DNA of 64,000 nt from Malachius bipustulatus (Eukaryota > Arthropoda > Insecta > Coleoptera > Melyridae), in assembly GCA_910589415.1 (NCBI GenBank), contig OU342637.1:30286162-30350161 (forward strand). Reading direction: 5' to 3'. Positions 1-10,812 of this stretch are shown here, piece after piece; the stretch's first letter is position 1, and the number at the start of each line of letters is the position of its first letter. Under the pieces are notes generated by a model that made no database searches, was not told the DNA's origin, and saw only the letters and a list, made by a program, of their open reading frames with translations. The position numbers and the translations under genes were made by a program.

Positions 1-2390
1 GACTGCCAAACGTTTTCTTTTGCAATTCTAGCTTGCTGATTACCTCTCTTGACGTCGTAGACTTGACAGGATACAACCATACGAATTTAGTGAAACTATC
101 GACCACTGCAAAGATATGATTGTAGTTCTTATTCGTAGAAGTCAAAGGTCCTAAATGGTCAACATGGTAAGTATGTAGAGGCTTATCTTCTTTGAATAGA
201 GTGTGGAGAACTCCTTCTTGTTTACCAGCTTTACTATTAAAGATGATGCATTTCAGGCAATTATTGATGCATTCTTCGACTTTCTTCGTCAAATTTGGAA
301 TGAAATAATCGCGTTTGATCATTTCCACAACTTTCCTAGTTGCAAAATGGCCATGCTCGTGTGCTTTCTTGATTATATCGTCTTGAAGTTTTTCAGGTAC
401 CAATAAAACTGATTGTCCGTTCACAATCTTGCATACTAGACCATCCTGGTGAACATCAATATCTGGATCCTTGCTCTTCAGTAACTCTTGTATGTAGGGA
501 TCGTCTTTCTGTAGTTTTCTGATGCGCGGAACTATTTCGTCTTGATTTGCGCTAGGCGTAAGGCAAATCATAACGGCACGAGATAACGCGTCGACATGTT
601 TCATTTGCGTTGCACTACGATGCTCCATTACATAATGATAGTCTGCCAAAAATAATAGCCACCGAGCTACACGCGAGGATACTTCTTTTTTATTAATCGT
701 CTTTTCAAAAGCACTGCAGTCTGTAACAATTTTAAAATCAAGTCCAATAAGGTAGACACGTAACCTCTTCAAACTAAACACAATTGCTAACGCCTCCAAC
801 TCATAACTCGAATAGTTTTGCTCTGCTGACGTAGTTTTACGCGACACATAGTATACCGGGTGAAAACAACCGTCTTCTGGTGCTTTTTGCATTAGAATTC
901 CTGCTATTGCGTATTTCGAAGCATCAGTATGAATCTCAGTCTCATAACGCGGATTGTAAATTCGTAACACTGGTTCACTTGCTAATATTTCTTTCAATGT
1001 CTCGTAAGCTTGTATTTCCTTCTCACCGAATACAATAACTGAGTCTTTTTTCAGCAGGTCACTAAGAGGTTTAGATATCTTAGCATAGTCTTTTATATGT
1101 TTCCGGAAATGTCCCGTTAGACCTAAAAAAGCTTGAATAGTCTTTCGATCGAAAGGTTGAGGAAACCTTATAACACTTTCCACCTTATCTCGCGACGGCA
1201 CTACCGATCCGTTTGTAATGTCATAACCGAGAAAAGTTATTTTCTTCTTCAGGAACTGGCACTTTCTAAAGTTGATCTGCAAACCGTAGTCTGAACATCT
1301 CTTGAACACGAGTCTTAACTTCTCAACAGCTTCGTCCTCTTCTTTGGCTGGGATGACCACATCATCCATATACGGGAAAGCTATGTTGTCATTGATCAAC
1401 TGTCGAAAAATGCTGTAGATATATTTGCAAAAAACGGCGGGTGAATTGCACAAACCAAATGGTACACGTTTAAATTGCCACTGTCCATGGTGAGTGATAA
1501 ACGAAGTGAATTTACGACTTTTTTCGCAAACAGAAACATGGAAGAAGCCATTCTTCAAATCGATTGTGGAGTACCATTTTGCATCTTGGAGTCTGTCAAT
1601 TACGTCTTCCATAAGCGGCATGGGATATCGATCTTTCATAATAATTCTGTTGATATCTCTATAATCTACACAAAGTCTGTATCCGTTGTCTTTTTTGCGC
1701 ACTAAAACGATGGGACTTGCATATTCGGAAGTGCTTTGTTCAATGACATCTTCTTCAAGCCATTGCTCGATTTGTTTTTCGACTTCTAGTCTTTCAGTTA
1801 ATGGTAAACGTCTGGGTCTGTGATTAATTATTGTATCTTCTTTAACAATTATCTTCATCACCACGTCAACTTTTTTAATTTCTTCAGGTATTCTGTAGTC
1901 TTCTACTAGCTCTATAATTTTATTCTTGTTTTCTATCGTTACTTCTTCGCCAATATTCAGTTCGTTTTCTTCAATCTGTATCTTCATTATAGCCGCTTCT
2001 TCATCGTCGTCTATCTTCTTGATCATTATTCCTTTTCGGTTGATAGTCAGTTCAGCTTGTTTTAATATAGGACTTCCAATGACAGCAGAAACTTTCGTAC
2101 AATCATTAGACACGACATAAATATCTAAGTTAAACTTGCAGTCATCAATTGTTACATCGGCGTTGAAATATCCAAAAGGTTTCACTTGATTTTGGCCAAA
2201 TCCATTCAATAACAGCGTAGAATTTCTTAGGTTAGGTTTTCCAATTTCTACATATACATCTTCACGAATAAGATTCACTTGACTGCCAGTGTCAATTAGT
2301 GCTAATACTTTTAATTCGTTAATGAGTATGAATTTGCTCACCTTGTCAGTATTTACGAGTTTGCTTTCTGTCAAGGAGTTTGCTGACGCG
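1..2390 (-). CDS. Gypsy-A pol (protease-RT-RNase H-integrase), runs off left edge
   Basis: Open on the minus strand from the Gypsy-B insertion point to base 1 with no stop, so it is the 3' part of a larger gag-pol frame. In order: an aspartic protease D-T-G-S (about 2282-2293), a reverse transcriptase with catalytic Y-M-D-D (1361-1372), RNase H beginning with T-D-A-S (about 921-933), the HHCC zinc finger of integrase (His near 340-360, Cys near 240-275) and the first integrase aspartate (V-D-H, about 157). The remaining integrase residues and the 3' LTR lie outside the window. It is in the same frame as the gag at 9095-10576 once the 6,704-bp insertion and one 4-bp duplication are removed, so the parent had one gag-pol frame. 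Function (family knowledge): cleavage of the polyprotein, cDNA synthesis and integration of a Ty3/Gypsy retrotransposon. Confidence 0.93.
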
Positions 2391-2635
2391 AGTTACGATA
2401 CGTAGAGCCGAAATTCTGTTTTTAAAAGAAAACTCAAAAACTTATTATTCGACTCTTTATTGCATATCGGACTATCCGCCAAGTACGCGACTGTGCGGGA
2501 CGAATACCAGACAAATAGTGAGCGTTCAACTCTGTTCAAGTCTCGAAAGAAATAATACATGTTAATTCAGCATTTGCTAATTACAGTAATAAAGATTATA
2601 TTTCATGGGTAGTCAGCTCTTATGGCTATATAACT
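2391..2635 (-). repeat. 3' LTR of Gypsy-B
   Basis: This 245-bp LTR is identical on reading to 8850-9094. The minus-strand sequence just upstream (2636-2648) is purine-rich (AAGGGCGGAAG) and serves as the polypurine tract that primes plus-strand DNA synthesis. Confidence 0.93.
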
Positions 2636-2838
2636 CTTCCGCCCTTAAGAGGAGACTTTGGGGATGAACAAAGTCGACGTTCGTAAATACAAATACATGT
2701 AAACAAGATACATAAGTAATTAGTTCATAAACATAAATGATATAAGTATAAGATTATTATAATAAAAATAAACAATTAAAATCTTGTAGTTGTTCAGTAC
2801 AAAATTGAAATTAAAAATACAAATTATTTCCTTATATG

Positions 2839-4515
2839 TTAATTATTACGTCTAGTAGGAGTTGGGAATGCTTGGTGCATTTCAACATCATTGTAAACAT
2901 TCTGTTTGCTTTTATTACTTAAACTTCGACATTTGGTTAAAATTTCCCTGTTATATTTAAAGAGAACAATAATTATAATAATTAATGCAATCAAACATAA
3001 AATTGGTAAATTAGAATGGGACCAAATGTGGTTATTAGAAAGTATTGAGATTGGCTCAATATTTTCCTGATCTAGCGTAAGTTTAGACAATTGATCTAAA
3101 TTAAATGATTTCAGATTCAGTTGAATCGGTTTTACATTTGAGATGTTTTGATTTATTGGGGGTAAGTAAACAGGTTCTTTAGATATTGTTCCTTCTAAAT
3201 TCACGTATTCAAATTGCTTAGTAATGAATTTACACGAATAGGGTACATTCACTAAATATGTTCCTTTAAGTCGATGCACTTCCTCACTACCGCACTTTTC
3301 ATGTACCAAGGTGTCGATTGGAGATATTATGAGGTACTTCTGGTCACTAATTGTTTCTACAAGGACGTCGGTAATTTCGACTTTGACGTGTAGACACTGT
3401 GGATTTTCCTTGACACGAAGGATGTTTCGAATGCAAGTATCAAGCTGGTAGTTCCTTTCTATATCGGAAGTTCTACAGAAGTATTCTTGTTGAATCTTCG
3501 AGCATCTCTTCTTTAGATAATAAATGTTGTCTTCTGTCATTGCCACATATGAGGTTGGGGGAATGATTTTTGTAAGTTCGGGAGTTGGAATGGAATATAA
3601 ATGATACAAATCATAGGTCTTGGGATCAATTAGAGGTACGTGTAAAAGAAATACAGCATGATCTTCTGTTACATAATAATCTACTAGAATTGTTCTAGTG
3701 AATAATACATTATCATAAGAATAATAATTCTTTGGATCTTGGTATTTTGATAACTCAAGCTTCATGATATTAATGGCTTTTTCGTTAACTATCGATAAAT
3801 GTAACGTGTTAAGAGAAGCGAAACTGATTGCTGTTAATATATTTTCAATCACGTGGGTCAAGTCTAATAGACTGATTCTAAATAACATTAAAGTATTAAT
3901 GAATTGTTGATCCTCACTCCTTACTACTCTTATTACTTCTTCAATTCTTTTGAAGTTGGTTGACATATTTTTAATAGTTTCCTCATATTGTTTAATCAAA
4001 TGTTGATTGAGTGACAATTGTTTATTGTAATGATTTATTACATTTTCTTGGTTTAACTTTAAATCAGCGATCGCCTTATCATAGCGAGCGCCATCTGAAG
4101 CGTCTAGATTACCAGATATAAATTTAAATACAGAACCTAGTACATTAATTATGCCTCTTTTAGATCTGTTCGAGTTTTCGAGAAGATCTGGGTGTAGGGT
4201 ATTAATTAGAGACTTTACCTTGTTGCTTTCCTTTTGAATATATTGTAAGTCAATCATCTGTGCTATAGGTAATTTTTCTTTAGTTTTTAGATTGAATTTT
4301 TCAATAGCGCTTTCTAACTCGTTTACTTTGGTACCTAACTCCTTTATTGGGTAATTATGCACAAAAGTGTGATGCGAATATTGAACTCTGGTGGGACCTA
4401 ATTTAAAAGGAAGAATACCAGGGTTGTTTTCGAGTGATTTTATCTCGACTTTAGGTGTGACTTGTGTTTGACTGGGGACTGATATCGCCAGGAGGAGAAG
4501 CATTTGGGGAAGCAT
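2839..4515 (-). CDS. env: Gypsy-B envelope (errantivirus Env, F-protein-like)
   Basis: Uninterrupted frame of about 558 residues. The first ATG is at 4515 and is immediately preceded by a pyrimidine-rich TTTTGTTGCAG, which fits a 3' splice site for the spliced env mRNA that errantiviruses use; the in-frame TTG at 4524 is less likely to be the start. Visible features: a hydrophobic N-terminal signal segment, a basic furin-type cleavage site R-S-K-R near residue 117-120, directly followed by a Gly/Ile-rich fusion-peptide-like stretch, and a hydrophobic membrane anchor about 35-50 residues from the C-terminus with a short tail. This layout is that of errantivirus Env, related to baculovirus F proteins (family knowledge). 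It overlaps the end of pol by about 65 bp in another frame. I see no break in it. Confidence 0.9.
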   Translation of the reverse strand: MLPQMLLLLAISVPSQTQVTPKVEIKSLENNPGILPFKLGPTRVQYSHHTFVHNYPIKELGTKVNELESAIEKFNLKTKEKLPIAQMIDLQYIQKESNKVKSLINTLHPDLLENSNRSKRGIINVLGSVFKFISGNLDASDGARYDKAIADLKLNQENVINHYNKQLSLNQHLIKQYEETIKNMSTNFKRIEEVIRVVRSEDQQFINTLMLFRISLLDLTHVIENILTAISFASLNTLHLSIVNEKAINIMKLELSKYQDPKNYYSYDNVLFTRTILVDYYVTEDHAVFLLHVPLIDPKTYDLYHLYSIPTPELTKIIPPTSYVAMTEDNIYYLKKRCSKIQQEYFCRTSDIERNYQLDTCIRNILRVKENPQCLHVKVEITDVLVETISDQKYLIISPIDTLVHEKCGSEEVHRLKGTYLVNVPYSCKFITKQFEYVNLEGTISKEPVYLPPINQNISNVKPIQLNLKSFNLDQLSKLTLDQENIEPISILSNNHIWSHSNLPILCLIALIIIIIVLFKYNREILTKCRSLSNKSKQNVYNDVEMHQAFPTPTRRNN

Positions 4516-6724
4516 CTGCAACAAAAGGATTTGTTATTTGATGCTTTCTAGTAGGTTTAATTTCTTGTTTATTATAAGTTCTGCCTTTGGTAGTTTTTAT
4601 TTTTGTCTTAAAGTCCTTTTTAAATTTTACGTGCTTGTACAAAGGAGACGTTTTATTTCTGGGTGCTAGTGACAAAAATGCGTCTAGAGTGTTATGTGGT
4701 TGATGTTCTTGCCTTTGGCTATTTTCCTTTTCTATATATTTTTCTTTAACGCTTCTTGCATTTTCATACGCTTGGGTGTATAAAGTTTTAATTCTAATTT
4801 GTAAATCATTGAGATAGTCGTCATATTGACTTTTCGAAGATATTTCTAAAATATCTTTGTTATCTAAATGACCGAACAATAGTTCAACGGGTCTAAATTT
4901 GGTTGTACTGTGGATTGTACGGTTGTATATCACGACTGCGTTTTCAATTAGATTGTTCTTAAGAACTTTAGCGTTTTGTAGGGTCAGTGTTCGGATTATT
5001 TCTAGAATAGTTCCATGAACTCTTTCGATTGGGCTATTCGAGTTCGGATGAAGGGGAGTTGTGACATGATGTTCTACGTTAAATAATTTTAATAAATTCC
5101 TAAATAACTCTGTATTGAATTGGCCGTCAGTTACCAATATTTTGGGCATTTTATACCGCGAAAATATTTTAATGAATTTCTCAGCTATCTCGATCATATT
5201 GGTGGATGAGAGTTCTTCATACATTAAGAACTTAGAGAAATTATCTATACAGGTTAGGTATTTGTTGTTATTGCATGAAAATATGTCCATGAAAATAATG
5301 TGAAAAGGTTCAGTAGGGGTGAAAGTAGTTTCTAATTTTAATTTGACCGGGTGCCTTTCATACTTAGTTTGTTGACAAATTAGGCAATTGTTGATGTAAC
5401 GTTGACAATCGATTGCGATGTTTGGCCAGTAATAAACTCTTTCAATTTCCGTTTTTAACTCGGTAATTCCTCGATGGGAAAGTCGATGAATCTTTTCAAT
5501 AATTTCGCGTTGTTGTTTTTCATCAGTGACATCTTTCAAGAATTTTCTAGTAAATAAAAACTTTAAATTATTAGTAAAGTTATCATTTATAAGGGTGGCT
5601 AGTTTTTCATACAATTCATTATGTGAGGAATAAATTGTTGTAATTATTTGTGGGTTCACATATTCCTTTAGAATATTTATCACTTCATTTTCGTAATTAT
5701 TTGTCGTAATTTGTACTCCAATGCGATCTTTGTTGAAGACTTTGGAAGTTTTAATTTTTGGTTCTTTACCAAAAGTAAAGATTAATTGTTTTTTAAAATG
5801 ATTTAATGGTTTTTCAGTGATTTTCAATTCTGCAGAGATATCGTCATTTTGAGAATGAACGGTTTTATTATCATCTGATTGAGTCTCATCATTTTCTGTT
5901 TTGTTTTGAATATTTTCAGAATTAATGTTGATTTTGTTGGTCTTATCAGAAGATGGTGGTTTAATTTGTATGTCTGATAATATTTTAATTTTACTCTTGT
6001 CTTTGCTTTGTTGGAGTAATGAATCTATGTCAGTAAGGTCATCTAACTCGATGGTAGGTCGTTCAGCAATATCACCTGGTTGAGCGAATAATGATAATAA
6101 ATCATCAGGTGTTTCGTCAATATTTACAGGGTATGCTTCTAAACGTGATAAAATTCGGTTTTGATTGTCTTTATTTCGTATTATTGGAACTTTGACTTTA
6201 AAATTATTAGCAGTATTTATATTCTCGGGGATCTCATAATGACCTAGTTGTTGCTGGGGAATTAATACAGTTCCTTTTCTGATGGTCACTGGTATAATTA
6301 CATCACTCTGTTCAGGAGTAATCTGAGTTTGAAAATAATTTAATGCAGCTGGTTCATACCTACATAAATCATATTCTATACCGTTGAGAAAAATAGTACC
6401 TGAATTGTAATTTAATATCATGTTTAATTCTTCTAACGTTTGCGTTCCTAGCAAGAGGTCGAAGTGTTCATGAAAATTAATTACATAAAATTTCAAAGGT
6501 TGTCCAGGCAGGAAGAAATCTGCGATAACTACTTTATTATGTTCCGATTGATTGTAAATTGTTTTGATTGTAAACTTTTCGTCAAATATTTGATTTGGAA
6601 AGTATTTTTTAGCAATTTTGGGTGACATGAGCGAATTAGTTGCTCCTGAATCTATTAAAATTTTTAAGCCGTTAATTTCTAAATAGGGTAGGCTTGAAGA
6701 AATGATGTTATGATTGGTTTCGAT
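4451..6724 (-). CDS. pol: Gypsy-B pol: protease fused to integrase, RT/RNase H deleted
   Basis: The frame is -1 relative to gag and stays open upstream of its first ATG (6628), so translation probably enters by -1 frameshifting near the gag stop (A-rich stretch about 6727-6736). It contains an aspartic protease (D-S-G about 6644-6652, then a L-L-G-T motif), a low-complexity linker, the HHCC zinc finger and the integrase core. Catalytic D, D and E are visible near 5280 (M-D-I-F), 5125 (V-T-D-G) and 5020 (I-E-R-V). The C-terminus is basic and overlaps env. No reverse transcriptase blocks, no Y-x-D-D and no RNase H are present between protease and integrase, where they lie in relatives. The deletion left the frame open, giving about 757 residues from the gag stop (725 from the first ATG). 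Confidence 0.9.
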   Translation of the reverse strand: METNHNIISSSLPYLEINGLKILIDSGATNSLMSPKIAKKYFPNQIFDEKFTIKTIYNQSEHNKVVIADFFLPGQPLKFYVINFHEHFDLLLGTQTLEELNMILNYNSGTIFLNGIEYDLCRYEPAALNYFQTQITPEQSDVIIPVTIRKGTVLIPQQQLGHYEIPENINTANNFKVKVPIIRNKDNQNRILSRLEAYPVNIDETPDDLLSLFAQPGDIAERPTIELDDLTDIDSLLQQSKDKSKIKILSDIQIKPPSSDKTNKININSENIQNKTENDETQSDDNKTVHSQNDDISAELKITEKPLNHFKKQLIFTFGKEPKIKTSKVFNKDRIGVQITTNNYENEVINILKEYVNPQIITTIYSSHNELYEKLATLINDNFTNNLKFLFTRKFLKDVTDEKQQREIIEKIHRLSHRGITELKTEIERVYYWPNIAIDCQRYINNCLICQQTKYERHPVKLKLETTFTPTEPFHIIFMDIFSCNNNKYLTCIDNFSKFLMYEELSSTNMIEIAEKFIKIFSRYKMPKILVTDGQFNTELFRNLLKLFNVEHHVTTPLHPNSNSPIERVHGTILEIIRTLTLQNAKVLKNNLIENAVVIYNRTIHSTTKFRPVELLFGHLDNKDILEISSKSQYDDYLNDLQIRIKTLYTQAYENARSVKEKYIEKENSQRQEHQPHNTLDAFLSLAPRNKTSPLYKHVKFKKDFKTKIKTTKGRTYNKQEIKPTRKHQITNPFVADASPNASPPGDISPQSNTSHT

Positions 6725-8064
6725 TATTTGTTTTCCGAGGCCGGTAAACGAAAATTTTCTGGTGGTTCTACTGGAATTTCGTCAGCTTCGGGCATGTTTT
6801 GGGAATCTGTGTCATAACATATTTCATTATAATCGGGATAGTTATCCATATCATATTCTGGGTACGTGTTTTCGATTAAAGGGTTGGATTCTCCTAAATT
6901 GGGCTCTATCTCATTAAAATTGATTTGCGGAGCTCTCCAAGTGCGAAATTGTGGAGATTGAAAATTAGGATGATTCCTATATGGACTTGGTCTTAAGTTT
7001 GGGGAATTATTAGTCCTATTTATTCCACTAAAACTCGGTTGACCTGGGCGAGGTGCAAAAGGTCTGTTTTGGGAATTTTGATGTTGATTTGGGTGATTCA
7101 TATTTTGAGTATTTGGACGACTTGTATTTGGATAGGTCGACTGAAATACAGGTTGTCGAGGTGGAAAATTATTAAAATTAGACACATTAGGTCTTTGGGG
7201 TCTCTGAAATTGTCTTTGATAGTTATTTTGAAAATTATGAATTTGTTTGTTAGGACCATTGGATGCTGATGTTTGTGCTTCAGAGCTAAAATTGCGACTG
7301 TTGTTAATTTTATTAATTTGGTTAGGACCGTGCTTAGCCAAAAATTTTATAACTACAGGGGTAGCTGCTGCAATGGTTTCCAATTCTTTGACTTCAAGAA
7401 TTGTTTGCAATAATGGGGGACAATTGTTGTAAAGTACTTCTAATGCGGTCTGTTCGTTAATTCGAACATGTACAGCTTTTTCAGCGGCTGATAATGCTGT
7501 GTCTGATTGGGTTTTAATGTCTAATTGAGTTTGTACTGATTTGATGCGCTCTATGAAATCTGTTAGACTCTCTCTAGGGTTGATAGTTAGATATTTGAAT
7601 TTGTGACATAATGTTAACCTGTCGGTATGGTCACCAAATTTCGTGCGTAACGCATCTTTTAATTGTGTCCAGTTAGTTAAATCTGATCTTGTACTAGCAA
7701 AAGTTTCTGCTGGACCATTTAATTTACTTAAAATCAAACAATAAGAGTAATCGTTTAAAGTTAAATCGGCTGTGTTGGCATATTTAGCATGAAATTTTTC
7801 TACACGAGTAATGAAAACTTCTAACGTGTTCTGATCACCATTGAAAGTGGGAATAACATCGCCATAATTTCTAGCTGCGCTAATTAAGCTTTCGGTAGTT
7901 GCAGGCATATTTAAATTTCTTGGTAAAGCAGGTGGCTGCTCTATAAAAGGATTTAAAATACTATTTACAGCGATTTCTTGACCAGGCTCGTATAAATGAT
8001 CGTTGCTGGAATGTGCTAAATTCTCGTTATATTCAACGATAGTTACTCTTTCAGTACCTGACAT
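6724..8064 (-). CDS. gag: Gypsy-B gag
   Basis: 446 residues from ATG 8064. The central region (residues about 60-230) resembles a retrotransposon capsid; the C-terminal half is very rich in Asn, Pro, Gln, Arg and Phe with no CCHC zinc knuckle, as in insect errantivirus Gag proteins. It packages the RNA and assembles particles. The stop at 6724-6726 lies in frame 0, with pol in the -1 frame. Confidence 0.85.
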   Translation of the reverse strand: MSGTERVTIVEYNENLAHSSNDHLYEPGQEIAVNSILNPFIEQPPALPRNLNMPATTESLISAARNYGDVIPTFNGDQNTLEVFITRVEKFHAKYANTADLTLNDYSYCLILSKLNGPAETFASTRSDLTNWTQLKDALRTKFGDHTDRLTLCHKFKYLTINPRESLTDFIERIKSVQTQLDIKTQSDTALSAAEKAVHVRINEQTALEVLYNNCPPLLQTILEVKELETIAAATPVVIKFLAKHGPNQINKINNSRNFSSEAQTSASNGPNKQIHNFQNNYQRQFQRPQRPNVSNFNNFPPRQPVFQSTYPNTSRPNTQNMNHPNQHQNSQNRPFAPRPGQPSFSGINRTNNSPNLRPSPYRNHPNFQSPQFRTWRAPQINFNEIEPNLGESNPLIENTYPEYDMDNYPDYNEICYDTDSQNMPEADEIPVEPPENFRLPASENK

Positions 8065-8833
8065 AAATGAACTTTAATATTATTTTTAGAATAAGTGAAT
8101 TAAAGCTTGCTCTTTATTTCTTACTCTGATTTAGAATTCTCTATAGGATAATTCTACAAAATTTTATTTAAATTACTTTCTATGCATTTATCGATAACAG
8201 TAAATTATTATTGATCTATCAAAATATCAATATCTTTGTAATTATCAAAAAATAATAAATTCGTTTCAGTTGTTTCAAACTTTCTTTTACATATACATAA
8301 CTTGGTGTAAAATAAAATCAATAAAAAATCAAAGGAGGTGAAACATGGAATGTGACTTACTACTTAAATTTCTCCTTTCTCCTTGATTAGCTTTACGTTC
8401 TGATGACTCGGGTTGGACAGTTTTCCTTCTGGATTTCTCGGGTTGAGCAGTTTTCCTTCTGTTTGACTCGGGTTGGACAGTTTTCCTTCTAAGGGTAGAA
8501 TATTTGAACTAGTGTTGTCTAGCGGCGGCAACACTTTGAAGACGTTCTCGAGTTGACGGGGTTGCTCTTCTGCTGCGGGGTATGGAAGACCTCAACGTTA
8601 TGCGGGGTTGCTTCTCGTCGTAACAGGGAGACCTCGATTTTACGGGTTGGTTGCTTCTGGTTGCTAATTGACGTTGACCACTACTCAATTCTTCTAGCAC
8701 TTTGCACTTTTAAGTAGGTAGTTTACCTACTTTGTTGGGCTACAATTCACTGCAATCCTGCACTTCACTGTAATCCTGGGTGCACTATAGGTTACCGGAT
8801 TTCGCGATTAATCGATTATCGATTATTGAAAAT
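8065..8833 (-). promoter_or_regulatory. Gypsy-B untranslated leader with short direct repeats
   Basis: Non-coding region between primer site and gag. It holds three near-identical direct repeats of about 30-35 bp at 8408-8492 (core CTCGGGTTGGACAG, then TTTTCCTTCT), followed by T/G-rich imperfect repeats to about 8680. In Drosophila gypsy the same interval holds the Su(Hw) insulator array; the positional parallel is inference only, as the motif differs. Confidence 0.6.
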
Positions 8834-8850
8834 CCGTTCCGACTGCGCCA
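8834..8850 (-). promoter_or_regulatory. Gypsy-B primer binding site (tRNA-Ser type)
   Basis: Minus-strand TGGCGCAGTCGG directly adjoins the 5' LTR and shares its last T, as in the 17.6/297 group primed by tRNA-Ser. Confidence 0.75.
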
Positions 8851-9094
8851 GTTACGATACGTAGAGCCGAAATTCTGTTTTTAAAAGAAAACTCAAAAAC
8901 TTATTATTCGACTCTTTATTGCATATCGGACTATCCGCCAAGTACGCGACTGTGCGGGACGAATACCAGACAAATAGTGAGCGTTCAACTCTGTTCAAGT
9001 CTCGAAAGAAATAATACATGTTAATTCAGCATTTGCTAATTACAGTAATAAAGATTATATTTCATGGGTAGTCAGCTCTTATGGCTATATAACT
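8850..9094 (-). repeat. 5' LTR of Gypsy-B
   Basis: This 245-bp LTR carries the promoter end of the minus-strand provirus. It is identical on reading to the 3' LTR and is followed by the CGCG target duplicate at 9095-9098. Confidence 0.93.
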
Positions 9095-10576
9095 CGCGCT
9101 GTTGCTCTTCGTTTGCTGACACTCCCTTGACTTGTGCCCAAAGTTGTTGCACTTGAAACATTTTGCACCCTTTTCTTTGTTTATGCAGTCGTTTGATCTA
9201 TGACCTTTTTCACCACAGTTGAAGCAACGTATCACAGGTGTTGGATATTCACTTCTTCTGTCCTCGTTTGATTGACGCTTTTCTCTTTCTATTGGAATGG
9301 AAGGTCCTCTTCTACTTTCGTTTCTTCTGTCACCTAATTTACGATTTTGCATGCTGTTTTGCTTAATGTTTTCATAAATCTTTACCTTTTCTTTGAATTC
9401 TCTGAAGGTCTTGGCGCCATATAGTATAATCTTGTTAGTTGGTTCATCGTAAATTCCGTCTATGGTGTACTGAATGATCGTTTCTGCATCTAAAGCTGCT
9501 CTGCTTCCGATTTCCTTCATCGTTAACACGTATTCTTGAACAGATTCGTCACGCCTCTTTTTCCTGTCCATCAGTAACTTATGAACTTGTGCACTGCTCA
9601 ACTTTACTTCGAACTCTTCTATTAATAAAGATTTGAGCTTGGACCAAGTTTGAATGCCATTTTCAGATTGCACAAATAACTTTGCCAATCCTGTTAATCT
9701 TTTCTTAGCATAAATAAGCTTCTGTAAATCATTCCAGTGAGTAACTTCGGCTATCTCCTCAAAATCTGTTATCCATTTCTTCACCGGATAATCACCTCTG
9801 CCATCGAACTCTCTAATGCTATCTTCAACATCTCTGAATGATAAAGAGAATGTTTCCATCTTTCGCACTACTTCTTTTTGTTGTACTCTTCTTTTATCTT
9901 CTTTATGACTCTTTGAGTCGTCTGAATTTTCGACGTCGCTAGTAATTTTTCTTCGATGTCTGGACTCATAATTTGCTGTAACATCATCTTCTGAGTCTGA
10001 TGACATCATCTGTCTATTTCCTCTATTCGTCCTATTATTTTCTTTAAACCTGTCTTTAGTAGTAGTCTTTCTAGAGAGATCTATTTTCGCTGACATTTCA
10101 CCTTTTTCTCCGTCTTCGTCTTCACTAGATTGTATGTTTCCTGCTGCATCTTTATCTTCGTCTTCTGAAATCTTCTCTTTTTGCTGTTTATCAGTTTTTG
10201 AATCATTTGCTTCATCTTTTTCATTTTCATCGTCTTCGTCTTCGTCTTCAATCTCTTCAACTAGGTGATTCAAATCTGTTAAACAATCGCAAATTCGTTT
10301 GCAGAGTATTTTCCCTTCTCCTGTATGATCAATGCATAAGAAGTTGCACATAATTACCAAATCGTTGTCAGTGAAAGAATCTCTTATATATTCCAACTTC
10401 GCCTCATAATCTTTTGAATCCAACTGAAATCCAAAGCCGGTAAAATTCCTCAAACGTTCCCTGTTCTTTCTATCACCAACTTCTTCAAAAATTAATTGAT
10501 GAATCATCTTAATCACTTTAACACTGCTACACTTAATTTTTCTCTTAATACCATCAAAATTTTTCAACGCTTCCAT
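9095..10576 (-). CDS. gag: Gypsy-A gag (CCHC zinc-knuckle type), interrupted at its 3' end
   Basis: About 494 residues from ATG 10576 to the Gypsy-B insertion; beyond 9095 the apparent frame continues spuriously into the LTR. Order: N-terminal domain of about 100 residues, a long Asp/Glu- and Lys/Ser-rich acidic linker (residues about 105-240), a capsid-like retrotransposon gag domain (about 250-400), and two CCHC knuckles (C-x2-C-x4-H-x4-C) near the C-terminus, the usual RNA-binding nucleocapsid. It is co-linear and in frame with the protease at 2390, so this is one gag-pol frame split by insertion. Confidence 0.9.
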
Positions 10577-10812
10577 TTTTATTATTTAATTTTGTAACGC
10601 CACTGACTTCTTGAATTGCACGGACGAGTTATGAACGAAATACCGGTTACCCAGTCCAGCCAGACGCGACAAGGACACGAAGCACTACCACCACCACCAG
10701 CACCGACCGACCGACTTCAACCCTACAGCCAGCTACTGCGTAGGTATGGGTTGGGTAAACTTTGCACTCCGCACTTTACAATTCTTCAAAAACTTTAACG
10801 ACTCCTTGAACG
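10577..10812 (-). other. Gypsy-A leader
   Basis: Untranslated leader of about 240 bp between primer site and gag ATG. I see no other gene in it; the short open frame on the plus strand is fortuitous. Confidence 0.6.

Larger units (their letters stand above)
2391..9094 (-). mobile_element. Gypsy-B: complete errantivirus-like LTR retrotransposon lacking RT/RNase H
   Basis: The provirus is 6,704 bp with two 245-bp LTRs (2391-2635 and 8850-9094) that I read as identical. The LTRs start AGTTA and end TAACT, as in the insect gypsy/17.6 group. It is flanked by CGCG on both sides (2387-2390 and 9095-9098), a 4-bp target duplication. It lies on the minus strand: tRNA-Ser-type primer site, leader, gag, protease-integrase, env, polypurine tract. 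The pol frame has no reverse transcriptase or RNase H, so this copy cannot be autonomous, yet identical LTRs imply recent insertion. It interrupts Gypsy-A at the gag/protease boundary. Confidence 0.93.
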
